The notes under the pieces are model-generated. The model was not told the origin of the DNA and ran no database searches. It worked only from the letters and a program-made list of their open reading frames with translations. The translations under genes were made by a program, and so were the position numbers. Shown here in pieces: positions 34,421-43,502 of a DNA stretch of 64,000 bases (its first letter is position 1; each line of letters begins with the position of its first letter). The DNA is from Cryomorpha sp963836915 (lineage in GTDB: Bacteria > Bacteroidota > Bacteroidia > Flavobacteriales_D > Cryomorphaceae): NCBI GenBank assembly GCA_963836915.1, contig CAWILH010000002.1, forward strand, positions 2,666,001-2,730,000. The letters are read 5' to 3'.

Positions 34421-37400
34421 ATGAATTACGACTTTAAGGAAATAGAAGCACGCTGGCAAAAGCACTGGGCTGAAAACGGCACTTACCACGTCACGGAAGA
34501 TGAAACGAAGCAGAAATACTACGTGCTCGATATGTTTCCCTATCCATCGGGAGCGGGTCTGCATGTGGGCCACCCCCTTGGCTATATCGCTTCAGATGTG
34601 GTGGCGCGCTATAAGGTGCATCAGGGTTTTAATGTGCTCCACCCCATGGGCTACGATTCTTTCGGTCTGCCTGCCGAGCAATATGCGATCCAGACCGGCC
34701 AGCACCCTGCCATCACTACCGCCGAAAATATAGCCCGCTACCGCCAGCAGCTAGAGCGCATCGGCTTTAATTACGACTGGACACGGGAGGTGCGCACGAG
34801 CGATCCCGACTACTATAAATGGACACAGTTCATCTTCAAAGAACTCTATAATTCCTGGTACGACAATAAAGCAGATAAAGCACGTCCCATAGCAGAGCTG
34901 GAAGCCGCTTTCGCCAAAAACGGTAGCTATGCCGTCGATGCTTTCGTGGAGCGGGATTGGTATAAAAATCTAGATCTTAGTACTTTGCCTTTCGGGCAAT
35001 ATTTCGTAGGAGAGTTTACCGCCACCGATTGGACATCCATAAAGCCGGAGCAGCGCGAACTCATTCTCGCACATTACCGCATGGCCTATCTATCGGATAC
35101 TTGGGTGAATTGGTGCGAAGCCCTTGGAACCGTGCTCGCCAACGACGAAATAAAAGACGGCCTGAGTGAGCGCGGAGGCCACCCTGTAGAGCAGCGGCTC
35201 ATGAAGCAGTGGAGCCTGCGCATCACCGCCTATGCCGACAGGCTTTTAGAAGGTTTGGAAAAGGTAGACTGGCAGGACTCTATCAAGGATATTCAGCGCA
35301 ACTGGATTGGCAAGTCGCGCGGGGCTTCCATCCAATTTGATGTGGAAGGCCATGCAGCCCAAATAGAAGTTTTTACGACCCGCGCCGATACCATCTTTGG
35401 CGTAAGCTTTATGGTGCTCGCCCCTGAGCATCCGTTGGTAGCGACCATCACTACAGCCGATCAAGAAGAAGAAATCAAGGCCTATGTAAAGCGCACCATG
35501 GCGCGGAGTGAGCGCGACCGGCAGAGCGATGTGAAGCAAGTGACAGGAGTCTTTACCGGTGCGTACGCAAAACATCCTTTTTCGGGCGATTCCATACCGA
35601 TATGGATCGGAGATTACGTGCTGGCCAGCTATGGCACCGGTGCTGTAATGGCCGTCCCTGCCGGAGATCAGCGGGATATGGACTTTGCCAAGACATTTGA
35701 CATTCCCATCCCAAATATTTTTGAAGGGCAGAATATCGAGACCGAAGCTTACGCCGAAAAGACCGGTCTGCTGAAAAATTCAGGTTTCCTGACCGGTATG
35801 AACGTAAAAAAAGCTACCGACGAAGTAATTCTAGAGCTCGAGAAAAAACGCATCGGCTATGGAAAAACAAATTACCGCCTTCGCGATGCCATCTTTTCGC
35901 GGCAGCGCTACTGGGGAGAGCCCTTTCCGGTGTATTATGAGAATGGCATCGCCAGAATGCTCGCCGATGATGAGCTGCCACTCACCCTTCCCAAGGTAGA
36001 TAAATACTTGCCTACGAGTACCGGTGAACCTCCATTGGCAAGAGCCAAAAAAACAGACTGGCCCCTCTTCAAGGGCGATGCGATGGAGTATAATACCATG
36101 CCCGGTTGGGCGGGGTCTTCCTGGTATTTTATCCGGTATATGGATCCCGCCAATACGCAGCAGATGGCGGCCGATGAGAAGATAGATTATTGGGGTGCCG
36201 TAGATCTTTATATGGGTGGCGCCGAGCATGCCACCGGCCACCTTCTATACGCGCGCTTCTGGACCAAATTTCTATATGACCGCGGTTTCATACCCTTCGA
36301 TGAGCCCTTTCAAAAAATGATCAACCAAGGTATGATCCTTGGCCGCTCCAGCATGGTGTACCGTCTAGAGCTGGCATCGTACTTCATACCGGGGCTAGAC
36401 GAAAAGGCCGGGATACCTGGCGCGAAATCCTTTCCGGAGATTTTCGTGACGGAAGAGATCTATCAGGATTGGGCCAAAGATGGCAAGATGAATATTTTTG
36501 GATACGATGTAGAGCACCGTTTAACCACCATTCTGCATGACCTGCTTGAAGAGAATCACGGCATGGATCTCTCCGATGTAAAATGGGAATATACCTTCTC
36601 TGCGCTCCATACCGATGTGAATATCGTTCATAACGATGAGCTGGATATCGAAGCCTTCAAAGGCTGGCGGAAGGAGTATGCCGATGCTGTGTTCATACTC
36701 AATGCCGATGGGAAGTACCGGTGCGGACATGAAGTAGAAAAAATGTCGAAGCGCTGGTATAATGTGGTCACCCCCGATGATCTCTGTGAGCAGTACGGTG
36801 CCGATACCTTGCGGCTTTACGAAATGTTTCTCGGCCGGTAGAGCAATCAAAACCTTGGGATACACAGGGTATAAGCGGAGTACATAATTTTCTGCGCAAG
36901 TTTTGGCGTCTCTTTCACGAAGATGAAAATTCATTTTCGGTAACGGAAAAAACGGCTTCCAAGGCAGCCCTTAAAACCTTGCATAAAACGATCAAAAAGG
37001 TAACCGATGACCTGGAAAGACTCTCGTGGAATACGGTGGTAAGCGCCATGATGATCGCCGTGAATGAACTTACCACCGAGAAATGCACTGACCGTGAGAT
37101 TCTTTCTCCCCTGCTTATTCTGCTCTCCCCCTATGCCCCGCATTTTGCCGAAGAGCTATGGTATCAGCTTGGAAATGAAGGGTCTATAACGAAAGCTCGC
37201 TGGCCAAAACATGAAGAGAAATACTTGATAGACGATTCATTCGAATATCCCGTTTCCTTCAATGGAAAAATGCGGTTTAAGCTGGAGCTCTCTACCGAGC
37301 TAGGCCCGACAGAAGTGGAAGCGGCCGTTCTTGCTTCCGCAGATGCGGCGAAATACCTAGAAGGCAAAGCACCGAAAAAGGTGATTGTGGTGCCTAAGCG

Positions 37401-37422
37401 GATCGTAAATATTGTATTTTAA
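34421..37422 (+). CDS. leuS: Leucyl-tRNA synthetase (one apparent frameshift)
   Basis: The class I synthetase charging tRNA-Leu. HIGH-type HVGH is at residues 48-51, the CP1 editing domain includes TRADTIFGVSFMVLAP, the core has YMGGAEHATGHLLYARFW, and KMSKRWYN starts at about residue 774. The frame ends at TAG 36839-36841 just after YEMFLG. Restoring one base in GGCCGG (36835-36836) gives LGPVEQSKPWDTQGISGVHNF and continues through the anticodon-binding domain to TAA at 37422, for about 1000 residues. Because the gene is essential and normally single-copy, a sequence error is more likely than true loss. Confidence 0.93.
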
Positions 37423-37489
37423 ATCGCTGAACATCAATTCTTAAAATTAACATTCACCCCTTTGGAACAGATTTTGACTATTGATTAGC

Positions 37490-38308
37490 ATGAAAAATTG
37501 GTACATCTTCTTCTTCCTGACTTGCTTCGCGCTCCACGCTAATGCTCAGAAGAAACCGCCTATGGCCAACATGGATACCCTGCCGGTGATAGATCTTACC
37601 ACCGTGACCAACAGCGCTTTTAAAGAAGGTGAGCGCCTAAAGTTCGTATTGCATTACGGGTTGATCGATGCGGGCGAAGCGGAGCTGGAAATCAAGAAAA
37701 CGGATAAGAAGTTTTTGGGGCGCAGCGCATACCACGTGGTAGGGACAGGCAAAACGCTCGGAGCCTTTAACTGGTTTTTTAAGGTACGCGATCGCTACGA
37801 GACCTTTATCGATAAAAATGGGATTTTCCCTTGGCTCTTCTATCGGGACATACGGGAAGGGAGCTATGAGAAAAAGCAAGACTATCAATTCTATCAGCAT
37901 AAGGCTGCGGTAAAAACCAATAAAGGAAACATCTATAAAATCCCCCCCTTTTCGCAAGATATGCTTTCGTCTTTTTACTTTGCGCGCACCTTCGACTTTA
38001 CCGATGTAAAAGAAGGGCAGCTCTTTACCATCCCCACTTTTGTGGACGATGAAGTATTCCCGTTACAAATAAAATTTGTGGGTAGGGAAGAGCTCGAAAT
38101 CAGAATGGGAACATACCGGTGTTTAAAATTTGTACCGGTGGTGCAAGAAGGCAGGATTTTTGAAAAAGAAGAAGATATGACCGTCTGGATTACAGACGAT
38201 AAGAATAAAATCCCGGTTTTGGCGAAAGCTAAAGTACTGGTAGGATCGATTAAAATGGAACTCTCCGACTATGAAAATTTGGCTAATCCCATAGCTCGAA
38301 TACGTTGA
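37490..38308 (+). CDS. DUF3108 domain exported protein
   Basis: About 272 residues from ATG 37490, with a signal peptide (FFFLTCFALHANAQ). The DUF3108 fold is recognisable: FKEGERLKFVLHYGLIDAGEAELEI near residues 45-70, KVRDRYETFIDK, and a C-terminal VWITDDKNKIPVLAKAKVLVGSIKMEL. These periplasmic proteins have a beta-barrel-like fold and unknown function. It is 29 bases upstream of the M23 peptidase gene, a pairing that suggests an envelope role. Confidence 0.87.
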   Translation: MKNWYIFFFLTCFALHANAQKKPPMANMDTLPVIDLTTVTNSAFKEGERLKFVLHYGLIDAGEAELEIKKTDKKFLGRSAYHVVGTGKTLGAFNWFFKVRDRYETFIDKNGIFPWLFYRDIREGSYEKKQDYQFYQHKAAVKTNKGNIYKIPPFSQDMLSSFYFARTFDFTDVKEGQLFTIPTFVDDEVFPLQIKFVGREELEIRMGTYRCLKFVPVVQEGRIFEKEEDMTVWITDDKNKIPVLAKAKVLVGSIKMELSDYENLANPIARIR

Positions 38309-38332
38309 TTTAAAAGTCAATATCTATATTCG
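38305..38332 (+). promoter_or_regulatory. Possible Bacteroidota-type promoter before the M23 gene
   Basis: TTG at 38305 and TATATTCG at 38325-38332 are spaced 20 bases start to start, close to the TTTG / TAnnTTTG arrangement of Bacteroidota housekeeping promoters, and sit just upstream of ATG 38338. The -7 box has one mismatch and the -33 box overlaps the end of the previous gene. Confidence 0.28.
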
Positions 38333-38337
38333 TCATT

Positions 38338-39609
38338 ATGAAGTGTAGAGCCAAAAAAGCATTGGTAACATCATTCGTTCTGCTCATGCTCCTTTCTGCC
38401 TGTAAAAATGATGCAGAGCCGTCTTCAATAGAAGAACGCACGGAGCCCATCTCCGTCGCGGAAGTACCTGAGCGCTACGGCATACCCGAAAAGTCTTATA
38501 AAATATATGATGGCAAAATCGAGAAAAATCAATTTCTCTCAGACATCCTGCTCGGCTACGGCGTGCCTTATGGCAATATCGCATCGCTAGAAACGGTGGC
38601 CAAGGATGTGCATGACGTACGGAAGCTCAAAGCAGGCGATCAATATGCTATGTTTTGCGCAAAGGACAGCGGCGAAACGGCTTGTTTCTTTATCGTAGAA
38701 ACGAGTCCGGCAGATTATGTGGTCTATAAATTAAATGATACCATAGCGGCCTACGTAGGCCAGAAACCTATAACGCGAAAAGTGCGCGAAGCAGGGGGAG
38801 TGATCAATAGTTCGCTCTACCAGACCATCGCAGATAACGAACTGCCGGTAGAGCTTGCCGCAAAGCTGAATGAGATCTACGCTTGGACGGTCGATTTCTA
38901 CCGCATCCAAAAAGGGGATTATTTCAAAGTGGTGTTCGAAGAGACCTACGTAGATGATAAGCCCATGGGTGTTGGGAAAGTCATGGCGGCCGAATTTGGC
39001 CATCGCGGGGAAGCCATTCAGAGTTTTCGATTTGAACAGGTTGGGGCAGTGAGCTTTTTCGATGCCGACGGCGAGAGCTTGCGCAAAGCATTTTTGCAAG
39101 CACCGCTCAAGTTCTCGCGCATCTCTTCAAAATATTCGCTAAAGCGCTACCACCCCGTGCAGAAACGCTGGAAGGCTCATCTCGGCACCGATTATGCCGC
39201 CCCATCGGGCACGCCCATTCTCGCTACTGGCGATGGCACCGTAATAGCGTCGGCTTATGGAAGGTACAATGGCAACTATGTGAAGATCAAGCATAATGGG
39301 ACCTACACCACCCAATACCTGCACATGAGTAAGCGCGCCACCAAAAAAGGCGATAGGGTAAGCCAGGGAGAAGTAATAGGCTATGTAGGTTCTACCGGCC
39401 TAGCTACGGGTCCGCATGTGTGCTATAGGTTTTGGAAAAATGGAAACCAAGTAGACCCTTATCAACAAGACCTGCCGCCCAGTGAGCCCATCCCCGCTGG
39501 TGAGATGGCAAATTTTAAAGCCCTTATCGACCGGTTGCTGCCCAGACTCCATTCCATTAAGAACCAAGTGGTAGAAAAAAGCGATCAGGACGGTATTGCC
39601 GCCCATTAA
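38338..39609 (+). CDS. M23 family peptidase, lipoprotein
   Basis: 423 residues with a lipoprotein signal peptide (lipobox LLSAC, about Cys22). The N-terminal region (GKIEKNQFLSDILLGYGV and RKLKAGDQYAM) resembles the OapA/LysM-like segment of MepM-type proteins. The C-terminal M23/LytM domain has HLGTDYAAPSGTPILATGDGTV (zinc ligands H and D), HNGTYTTQYLHMSK and GPHVCYRFW (HxH-type end, here H-V-C). The second histidine of the usual HLHFE box is replaced by cysteine in HVCYRF, as in a number of Bacteroidota homologues. It probably cleaves peptidoglycan cross-links in the periplasm. Its 3' end adjoins the repeat block. Confidence 0.9.
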   Translation: MKCRAKKALVTSFVLLMLLSACKNDAEPSSIEERTEPISVAEVPERYGIPEKSYKIYDGKIEKNQFLSDILLGYGVPYGNIASLETVAKDVHDVRKLKAGDQYAMFCAKDSGETACFFIVETSPADYVVYKLNDTIAAYVGQKPITRKVREAGGVINSSLYQTIADNELPVELAAKLNEIYAWTVDFYRIQKGDYFKVVFEETYVDDKPMGVGKVMAAEFGHRGEAIQSFRFEQVGAVSFFDADGESLRKAFLQAPLKFSRISSKYSLKRYHPVQKRWKAHLGTDYAAPSGTPILATGDGTVIASAYGRYNGNYVKIKHNGTYTTQYLHMSKRATKKGDRVSQGEVIGYVGSTGLATGPHVCYRFWKNGNQVDPYQQDLPPSEPIPAGEMANFKALIDRLLPRLHSIKNQVVEKSDQDGIAAH

Positions 39610-41425
39610 ACAACCAACTTTAAGCGGCTCATTGCTTGAAGCGGAGTGTGACTTTTTAGTAGTTCTGGATAAAAAAGCTTCAAGCCACAAGCCTTTAGCT
39701 TCAAGCTGGACTTTCCAAGGTTGGAATTTTCAAAGTTGAATTTTTATTTTTCTATGAGGGCGGCTCGTCGAATCTCGCTGGTTAGATGATGCTGCCGCTT
39801 GGTTTTCGTGCTGCTCTAGCTTGCAGCTTGAAGCTTTTAAAAAAGAGATCCTTCGATGCGTTTTGGATAAAAAAGCTTCAAGCCACAAGCCTTTAGCTTC
39901 AAGCTGGACTTTCCAAATTTAGAATTTTAGCCATTAATCTAATTACATCGAATCTCGCTGGTTAGACGACGTTGCTACTTGGTTTTCACGCTGCTCTAGC
40001 TTGTAGCTTGAGGCTGGCAGCTTGAAGCATTTCAAAAAGAGATCCTGCTCTCCGTTCTGGATAAAAAAGCTTCAAGCCACAAGCCTTTAGCTCCAAGGTG
40101 AACTTTCCAAGGTTGGGATTTTCAAAGTTGAATTTTTACTTTTCTTTTAGGGCGACTCATCGAATCTCGCTGGTTAGACGACGTTGCCACTTTATTTTCA
40201 CGCTGCTCTAGCTTGCAGCTTGAGGCTGGCAGCTTGAAGCATTTCAAAAAGAGATCCTGCTCTCCGTTCTGGATAAAAAAGCCTCAAGCCTTTAGCTTCA
40301 AGGTGGACTTTCCAAGATTTCGTTTGAGGGGCAAGGAGCAAGTCGCAAGCCCCAAGCCCCAAGCTGGACTTTCCAAATTTAGAATTTCAGCTATTAATCT
40401 AATTACATCGAATCTCGCTGGTTAGACGACGTTGCCACTTGGTTTTCACGCTGCTCTAGCTTGTAGCTTGAGGCTGGCAGCTTGAAGCATTTCAAAAAGA
40501 GATCCTGCTCTCCGTTCTGGATAAAAAAGCCACAAGCCTTTAGCTTCAAGCTGGACTTTCCAAGATTTCGTTTGAGGGGCAAGGAGCAAGTCGCAAGCCC
40601 CAAGCCCCAAGCTGGACTTTCCAAATTTGGAATTTCTGCTATCTAATTACATCGAATCTCGATGGTTAGACGATGTTGCCACTTGGTTTTCGCCCTGCTC
40701 TAGCTTGTGGCTTGAGGCTGGCAGCTTGAAGCATTTCAAAAAGAGATCCTGCTCTCCGTTCTGGATAAAAAGCCTCAAGCTTTGAGCTTCAAGCTGGAAT
40801 TTCCAAGGTTGGGATTTTCAAAGTTGAATTTTTACTTTTCTTTTAGGGCGACTCATCGAATCTCGATGGTTAGACGGCGTTGCCACTTGGTTTTCACGCT
40901 GCTCTAGCTTGCAGCTTGTGGCTGGCAGCTTGAAGCATTTCAAAAAAGAGATCCTGCTCTCCGTTCTGGATAAAAAAGCCCCAAGCCTTAAGCTTCAAGC
41001 TGGACTTTCCAAGGTTGGAATTTCAGCTATCGATCTTATCACATCGAATCCTCTTACGCAAAAACCTTGCTAGCTCCATAATTATATATCTCGACTAAAA
41101 ACAAATCACCTTAGATGATCTAAACTATCGATCTTTTGGGAGTCCGTATGGAAGACTAAAAACCAGCGCCCTTTTGGAAGTCCGCACTAACCAATCGTAA
41201 CTCTAGGCTCACTACTCGCGACTGGCCACTTGCGACTGGCCACTTGCGACTTGCGACTCGAGACTCACCACTAGAGACTCTAGGCTCACTACTCGCGACT
41301 GGCCACTCGCGACTAACTACTCGCGACTCGAGACTGACCAATCGTAACTCCAGACTCACTACTCGCGACTCGCGACTAGAGACTCGAGACTCGAGACTTG
41401 CGACTTGAGACTGTCCACTCGCGAC
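39610..41425. other. 1.8-kb gene-free repeat block between convergent genes
   Basis: The region lies between the ends of the M23 gene (+) and purF (-). It contains the tandem inverted-repeat units (39666-41045), a short bridge with two copies of CTTTTGGRAGTCCG (about 41132 and 41171), and the heptamer array (41182-41426). Frames in it are artefacts of the repeats. No RNA gene family was recognised. Confidence 0.85.
39666..41045. repeat. Tandem array of seven 194-248 bp units with inverted-repeat arms
   Basis: Units begin with TGGATAAAAAAGC at 39666, 39864, 40058, 40270, 40518, 40762 and 40977 (the last truncated). Each has a left arm built of 7-base steps (GCTTCAA GCCACAA, then GCCTTTA GCTTCAA), a conserved centre containing CGAATCTCGCTGGTTAGACG and a right arm (CTTGCAG CTTGAGG, then CTGGCAG CTTGAAG) that is an imperfect 31-base reverse complement of the left arm. 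Units 4 and 5 are longer by a further run of CAAG-type heptamers. Each unit could extrude as a cruciform or fold as a large RNA hairpin. Confidence 0.85.
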
Positions 41426-41426
41426 T
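41182..41426. repeat. Array of 35 contiguous heptamers in perfect 7-nt phase
   Basis: From CCGCACT at 41182 to CGCGACT at 41426 the sequence divides into 35 heptamers without one indel; 31 of them end in ACT. The commonest are CGCGACT (7), CGAGACT (4), TGCGACT (4), GGCCACT (3) and CACTACT (3). Higher-order copies exist: a five-heptamer block at 41189-41223 recurs with changes at 41336-41370. The array ends on the first base of the purF stop codon (read on the minus strand), so it would be transcribed as the 3' UTR of purF. Confidence 0.9.
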
Positions 41427-43327
41427 CAATAAGCCCGCTCGTTCCTCCCTTCAAAAAAGTTGATAAAGGCGCGGTTTACCACTCTATTTCCACCTGGAGT
41501 GGGATAATCGCCAGAGAAATACCAATCGCCCAGGCTCTGGGGACAGGCGGCATGAAGGCCTTCGATCGTTTGAAAAATAATCTCTACTTCGCAGGGGGTA
41601 TTATCGGGGGTGAGCAGCTCGGCAATTTTTTTGGAAACAGCTTCGTAGGCATAAGGCTCATAGAGCTCCTTCACGTAATTTTTGATCTCGGATTTATGCA
41701 GCTTCTCCTGGTTCTTGCACTTTTTATAGATCTCTTCAATCCGCTTTTCATTGCCGCTTTCTTTATTCAGAGCTATAGCTGCCTGAAAGGCTACGAAGTC
41801 GCCCAGCTTGGCCATATCAATACCGTAGCAATCGGGAAAACGAATCTGTGGGGCACTGGAAACGATGATTATTTTCTTTGGCGAAAGCCTGCTCAGTATC
41901 CGAATGATACTCTGCTTTAGCGTGGTACCACGTACGATGCTATCGTCTATTACTACCAGATTATCTTCTCCCGGATTTACGATTCCATAGGTGATATCAT
42001 AGACATGCGCCACCATATCGTCACGGGCTTCATCTTGGGTAATGAAGGTGCGCAGCTTGGCATCCTTTACGGCGATCTTCTCCATGCGCGGGCGCATCTG
42101 AAGTATAGCACGGATTTTCTCAGGATCTTGATCTCCGTTCAGCGCTATGATCTGCCTTTGCTTCTCTTCATTCAGCTCATCTTCAAGACCTTTCATCATT
42201 CCGTAAAAAGCTACTTCGGCCGTATTTGGAATAAAGCTGAACACAGAGTTTTTAAGGTCACCATCTATGCTCTTCATGATATCTGGTACAAGGGAGCGAC
42301 CCAGATTGAGCCGTTCCTGATAGATATCCTTATCGCTTCCGCGAGAAAAATAGATACGCTCGAATGAGCATGAAAGCCGCTTCTCGGGCGTTCGTATTTC
42401 TTCCAGAAGCACCGTATTGTCATGCTTTACGATAAGCGCGTGCCCCGGTGGGATCTCTTGGATATCGGCTACCTGTAGGTCAAAGGCAGTTTGTATCACA
42501 GGGCGCTCGGAAGCCACTACGAGCACCTCATCATCTTCATACCAAAATGCCGGTCTTATCCCATTCGGATCGCGCAGCACAAAGGCATCTCCATGGCCTA
42601 AGAGCCCTGCCATGGCGTAGCCGCCATCCCAATCTTCGGCCGAGTGGCGAAGGATTTGGGCGATATCAAGGTTCGTTTCAATTTTTTCGGTTATGTCCTT
42701 CTTGCTGTAGCCGAGTGACTTGAAGTGGTGCACCAACGCTTCATTGGCCTCATCAAGGTAATGCCCTATCTTCTCCATCACCGTTACCGTATCGGATTTC
42801 TCCTTGGGGTGCTGGCCTATGTTTACCAGCAGGTCGAAGAGCTCGTCTACATTGGTAAGGTTAAAATTTCCGGCCACCACTAGGTTCCGCGTTTTCCAAT
42901 TATTCTGGCGCAGGAAGGGATGGCAACTCTCGATACTGTTTTTGCCAAAAGTTCCGTAGCGCACGTGCCCTAGAAAAAGTTCGCCTGTGAAGCCTTCATT
43001 TTCTTTGAGCCAATCTACATCGTTAAGCTTGGCAGGATCCTGTTCTTCTATTTCGCGAAAACGGGAGTTTATATGATCGAATACTTCTTGGATAGGTCGC
43101 TGCCCATTCGATCTAAACCGGCTTATGTAGCGCTGACCGGGGCTCGTATTCAGCTTTATATTAGCCACTCCGGCGCCATCCTGCCCACGGTTATGCTGCT
43201 TTTCCATAAGCAGGTACAGCTTGTTGATACCGTAGAATGATGTGCCGTATTTCTCTCGGTAATACGCCAAAGGTTTCTTAAGCCTTAGCAGTGCTATGCC
43301 ACACTCATGCTTAATGGGATCGCTCAT
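41426..43327 (-). CDS. purF: Amidophosphoribosyltransferase
   Basis: A 633-residue enzyme of the first committed purine step, converting PRPP and glutamine to phosphoribosylamine. The class II glutaminase domain has the catalytic Cys9 after a short propeptide (HECGIALLRL) and NRGQDGAG. The C-terminal phosphoribosyltransferase domain has the PRPP loop VVIDDSIVRGTTLKQSIIRIL and KKIIIVSSAPQIRFPDCYGID. The extra length relative to E. coli PurF is typical of Bacteroidota. Its stop codon abuts the heptamer array; upstream a 175-bp gap separates it from a divergent T9SS gene. Confidence 0.95.
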   Translation of the reverse strand: MSDPIKHECGIALLRLKKPLAYYREKYGTSFYGINKLYLLMEKQHNRGQDGAGVANIKLNTSPGQRYISRFRSNGQRPIQEVFDHINSRFREIEEQDPAKLNDVDWLKENEGFTGELFLGHVRYGTFGKNSIESCHPFLRQNNWKTRNLVVAGNFNLTNVDELFDLLVNIGQHPKEKSDTVTVMEKIGHYLDEANEALVHHFKSLGYSKKDITEKIETNLDIAQILRHSAEDWDGGYAMAGLLGHGDAFVLRDPNGIRPAFWYEDDEVLVVASERPVIQTAFDLQVADIQEIPPGHALIVKHDNTVLLEEIRTPEKRLSCSFERIYFSRGSDKDIYQERLNLGRSLVPDIMKSIDGDLKNSVFSFIPNTAEVAFYGMMKGLEDELNEEKQRQIIALNGDQDPEKIRAILQMRPRMEKIAVKDAKLRTFITQDEARDDMVAHVYDITYGIVNPGEDNLVVIDDSIVRGTTLKQSIIRILSRLSPKKIIIVSSAPQIRFPDCYGIDMAKLGDFVAFQAAIALNKESGNEKRIEEIYKKCKNQEKLHKSEIKNYVKELYEPYAYEAVSKKIAELLTPDNTPCEVEIIFQTIEGLHAACPQSLGDWYFSGDYPTPGGNRVVNRAFINFFEGRNERAY

Positions 43328-43502
43328 GGAAGTATTGGGCTTTTTTGAAAAGAAGCGGCAAAGTTACTGCTTATAAATGTATTTGGTATAGCTCTTTGGG
43401 ATTGCAATATAGTTGGAAATTATACCGTGTCCGGCGAGAACTTAACAGAAGCTTTACCAACTTCTATAGATGGTTTGCGTCAATAAGTTGTAATTTTATC
43501 CA

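Noticed and set aside
41156..41359. Minus-strand frame of 67 codons with a seven-residue repeat (SRVVSRE, WPVASSE)
   Set aside because: The periodic peptide is an automatic result of reading a 7-nt repeat in triplets; no start context or family supports a protein.
39666..41426. CRISPR array
   Set aside because: Units are 194-248 bp with internal symmetry and no unique spacers, the second block has 7-bp units, and no cas gene is present.
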